Of a DNA stretch of 64,000 nt, positions 61,781 to 64,000 are shown one piece after another. This stretch comes from Ruegeria halocynthiae (GTDB taxonomy: Bacteria > Pseudomonadota > Alphaproteobacteria > Rhodobacterales > Rhodobacteraceae): positions 248,001 to 312,000 of the forward strand of contig NZ_FNNP01000001.1 of the NCBI RefSeq assembly GCF_900106805.1, read 5' to 3'. Both the position numbers and the translations under genes were made by a program. Every line of letters begins with the position of its first letter. Position 1 is the first letter of the stretch. A model generated the notes under the pieces. The model ran no database searches. It was given only the letters and a program-made list of their open reading frames with translations, and was not told where the DNA came from.

Positions 61781-61824
61781 AAAGGGCCTGCTGGCGGTGA
61801 CGCTGGCAGGCCTTTTCTGTTTTT
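61781..61824 (+). terminator. Intrinsic terminator after sodB
   Basis: GCCTGCTGGCG (61786-61796) pairs with CGCTGGCAGGC (61801-61811) with two G-U pairs around a GTGA loop, extended by AAA/TTTT and followed by a T-rich run. Confidence 0.88.
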
Positions 61825-61876
61825 GGTGGAAGCTCGCCGATGAAGCCGAATTAATCTGGCGCGCTATTGTACGGCC

Positions 61877-61909
61877 CCCTCCAATACCTACCTAATGTAG
61901 GCGGGAGGG
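61877..61909 (+). promoter_or_regulatory. Leader hairpin upstream of host-attachment gene
   Basis: CCCTCC (61877-61882) pairs with GGAGGG (61904-61909), and CCTAC (61887-61891) with GTAGG (61897-61901) inside it. The 3' arm could instead pair partly with CCGCC at 61916-61920. It lies 120 bp before the next gene; a regulatory role is only possible. Confidence 0.3.
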
Positions 61910-62030
61910 AGAAACCGCCAACTACTAGAAAAACAACATTAAACTGTGCCGTAAGAAGTGCTGCACAGGTCAGGCGAGGTGCGTCTGATACTCTGAGGAC
62001 AGTTGGTTCAACCTTTGTAGGAGATCACGA

Positions 62031-62483
62031 ATGGCTGCACTTGAACAGGGAACATGGGTTATCATTGCCGACGGAGAAAAGGCGCTGGTGATGGAGAATA
62101 TCACCGATGCGCAGGACCCGAATCTGGTTGTCGTATCCGTCGAAGAACAGGACGCAGGACCAAGTAAACCGACCGACCGGGCAGGGCGACGACCCGATAC
62201 AGGCCCGAACCAGAAATCAGCGGTTGAGGAAGACAATTGGAAAGCCCACGCCAAATCTCTGTTTGTTCAGGATGTGGCGAACCTGTTGAACCGCAAGGGC
62301 TTGAAAGGGGCGTATAAACGACTGGTGTTGGTCGCCAGTCCCCAAGTTCTGGGCCTGTTGCGTCGCAGACTGCATAGTGAGGTACTGGCCAAGGTGGTGG
62401 CCGAGGTTGACAAGACCCTGACCAACCACCCGTTGCACAAGGTCGAGCGGATACTCAGAAACCGGCTGGCAAAACCTGCCTGA
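62031..62483 (+). CDS. Host attachment family protein
   Basis: A 150-residue protein of the family named after the Agrobacterium attachment-required protein (PF10116). The start TWVIIADGEKALVMEN, the central RRPDTGP segment and the end SPQVLGLLRRRL with VAEVDKTLTNHPL fit. ATG 62031 follows GTAGGAGATCACGA. The biochemical role is not known. Confidence 0.85.
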   Translation: MAALEQGTWVIIADGEKALVMENITDAQDPNLVVVSVEEQDAGPSKPTDRAGRRPDTGPNQKSAVEEDNWKAHAKSLFVQDVANLLNRKGLKGAYKRLVLVASPQVLGLLRRRLHSEVLAKVVAEVDKTLTNHPLHKVERILRNRLAKPA

Positions 62484-62531
62484 GGGAAAGCTGATACTCG
62501 GGCGGTTCATGCCGCCCGAATGTCGCCCAAG

Positions 62532-63083
62532 TCAGTTCAGTAGCCTGCGAAGCTCGGACATCGCGGTTTCTGGTGTGTCGACCCAGGTGATGAATTCTGC
62601 AAGCGATGCGTCGGCAAACCCCTGACCAATCAGCTGGTCCAGCAGTGTGTGCAGCGTGTCCCAATATCCGTCTACATTCGTCACCAGAATGGGTTTGTCG
62701 TGCAGACCCAACTGACGCCATGTCAGCGCTTCGAACAGCTCATCCAGTGATCCCGGCCCACCGGGCAGGACTATCACGGCATCAGCATTCATGATCATGA
62801 CTTTCTTACGCTCGTGCATTGTCTCGGTCACGATGAAACGAGTGAGGTCGGTCTTGCCAACCTCGCGTTGGAGCAGGTGCACCGGGATAACGCCGAATGT
62901 ATCGCCACCTGCGGATTGCGCCGCGCGCGCGACCTCGCCCATCAGTCCCACATCTCCGGCGCCATAGACCAGCCGCCAGCCTTCGTCGGCCAGCAACATT
63001 CCCAGATTGTGAGCAGCAGCCGAGTAGGCTGGATTCACACCATTGCGTGACCCGCAATACACACAGACGGATTTCTGGGACAT
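62532..63083 (-). CDS. LOG-family protein (TIGR00730)
   Basis: A 183-residue LOG/lysine-decarboxylase-like protein. Arg92 and Lys93 (MHERKKVM) are the family's active-site pair. The other motif, usually PGGxGTxxE, reads PGGPGSLDE at 107-115, with Ser in place of Thr. Such proteins are often cytokinin-activating phosphoribohydrolases. ATG 63083 begins the family start MSQKSVCVYCGSRNG. Confidence 0.87.
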   Translation of the reverse strand: MSQKSVCVYCGSRNGVNPAYSAAAHNLGMLLADEGWRLVYGAGDVGLMGEVARAAQSAGGDTFGVIPVHLLQREVGKTDLTRFIVTETMHERKKVMIMNADAVIVLPGGPGSLDELFEALTWRQLGLHDKPILVTNVDGYWDTLHTLLDQLIGQGFADASLAEFITWVDTPETAMSELRRLLN

Positions 63084-63209
63084 GGGTTGGGTTCTCTGCT
63101 CTTGTGTTAGGGGTTTTGACCCTTGATAGCGGGATTGATAGGTTGGCTCAACCATCCGTTAGATTGCGCGCCGGTCAGGGCGTTTGTCGGACGGAGTGAA
63201 AGGAAAAGA

Positions 63210-64000
63210 ATGGACGCCAAATCGGGAAGCGGAGGCTCGGGTACCTTCATATGGGGGTTGATTGCCGGGATCGTTGTGGTGCTCGGGTCGGGCGGGCTGT
63301 ACTTGTCCGGTATGTTCGGCGCGCCGCAGGAGCAGGCGGTGCCTGATGAGGGTGCTGTGACGACCCTGCAAGATGCGCAGCCGGCTGATGGGCAACCCGA
63401 GGAACAGGCCGCGGATTCTACGGAACTGGCGATTGAATCCACAGAACCGGCGGCTCAGGATGCGCCCGCCGAGAGTGTTGAACAAGCCCCGACCGTGGTG
63501 GCACCGGTGCTGGATCAGATATTCGTCGAGCACGATGGCAATACCCTGCTCTCGGGGAATGCAGAGCCGGGGTCCGAAGTCAGTGTACTGTTGGACGGCG
63601 AGACTGTTCACAGCTTTGTCGTCGACGAGAGCGGACAATTCGCCGAATTCCTGTCGATCCCGTTTGCCGATGACGCGCGCGGGCTTGTCCTGCAGACCCG
63701 GAGCGGTGAGGAAACCAGCCGGTCCGATGACTATCTGATTGCCGCCCTGCCTTCACCGGTAACGCCCGACGTGCCTGCGGCCCCTGCCGATGGGCCGGTC
63801 GCAGATGCGACCGAGGCGCAAACGACGGAAGCTGAAGCAACTGGAGAAGGTGAAACCGAAGTCGCAGAGAGTTCGGTACCCGCAGCCGCCGACGCCGAAA
63901 CCGCGACTGAACCGCAGCCTGAATCAGGTGGCGCAGCGGACCAGCAGATTGCAATCCTGCGCTCGGGTGAAGAAGGGGTTGAACTGGTGCAGCCTCCTTC
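63210..64000 (+). CDS. Large membrane-anchored protein, partial at the right edge
   Basis: The gene starts at ATG 63210 behind AAGGAAAAGA and runs off the right edge after 263 codons. The N-terminus has a short soluble stretch then one membrane helix (about 12-33). A region rich in Glu, Ala, Pro and Gln follows, then a bacterial Ig-like segment (LLSGNAEPGSEVSVLLDG) and another Pro/Ala/Glu/Thr-rich linker. In this group such proteins often end in a LysM domain, but the end is not seen. Confidence 0.75.
   Translation, partial: MDAKSGSGGSGTFIWGLIAGIVVVLGSGGLYLSGMFGAPQEQAVPDEGAVTTLQDAQPADGQPEEQAADSTELAIESTEPAAQDAPAESVEQAPTVVAPVLDQIFVEHDGNTLLSGNAEPGSEVSVLLDGETVHSFVVDESGQFAEFLSIPFADDARGLVLQTRSGEETSRSDDYLIAALPSPVTPDVPAAPADGPVADATEAQTTEAEATGEGETEVAESSVPAAADAETATEPQPESGGAADQQIAILRSGEEGVELVQPP

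Overview
The window looks like chromosomal DNA of a marine Roseobacter-group alphaproteobacterium (Rhodobacteraceae). This rests on a dihydroxypropanesulfonate (DHPS) TRAP-transporter/catabolic cluster, two heterotetrameric sarcosine oxidase operons, the hom-glpX-recJ and nrdR-rib-nusB gene orders, a DUF1289-ruvX-ccmI operon, an alphaproteobacterial SOS box, and a tRNA-His that lacks an encoded G-1. No transposase, integrase, phage gene, CRISPR array or rRNA was seen. Species cannot be fixed from the sequence alone.

Layout. 1-9.1 kb: a cut-off LacI-type regulator faces an operon across two tandem palindromic operators. The operon encodes a small membrane protein, a three-part TRAP transporter, HpsN, a short-chain and a zinc-dependent dehydrogenase, SuyA and SuyB, followed by a universal stress protein. 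Together these would import DHPS, oxidise it to sulfolactate and cleave that to pyruvate and sulfite. 9.3-9.6 kb: two identical tRNA-Glu genes. 9.7-14.2 kb: hom, glpX and recJ on the minus strand plus a small lipoprotein gene. 14.3-16.5 kb: tetR, pirin and a small membrane protein. 16.5-19.5 kb: a tadG-tadE-tadE-like cassette. 19.8-26.5 kb: glutamate dehydrogenase and the first soxBDAG operon. 26.5-30.9 kb: a secreted protein, dnaG and rpoD. 31-34.3 kb: an AraC regulator and small genes.

34.4-44.8 kb: the riboflavin genes (nrdR-ribD, ribE, ribB, ribH-nusB), interrupted by opposite-strand capsule genes (kpsC, a wza-like exporter gene, kpsS) and a PAP2-family membrane protein gene. The GTP cyclohydrolase II half of RibB lacks its zinc cysteines. 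44.8-53.4 kb: ArsR/SRPBCC pair, SOS-box mmcB, GNAT, tRNA-His, a Dus enzyme, TauE/SafE, a possible Fe(II)/2-oxoglutarate oxygenase, a double SpoIIAA-like protein, a strongly base-paired intergenic element, and DUF1289-ruvX-ccmI. 53.6-59.8 kb: a second sox operon with an FkbM methyltransferase gene between soxB and soxD. 59.8-64 kb: a secreted protein, a second FkbM gene, sodB, a host-attachment family protein, a LOG-family protein and the start of a large anchored protein.

The most interesting points are the structured element at 51184-51270, the methyltransferase inside the second sox operon and the divergence between the two SoxA subunits, the tandem LacI operators and unknown small membrane protein at the head of the DHPS operon, the degenerate RibA domain, and the alternative hairpins ahead of rpoD. 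All functional calls come from reading motifs, family resemblance and gene order; no database search was run.
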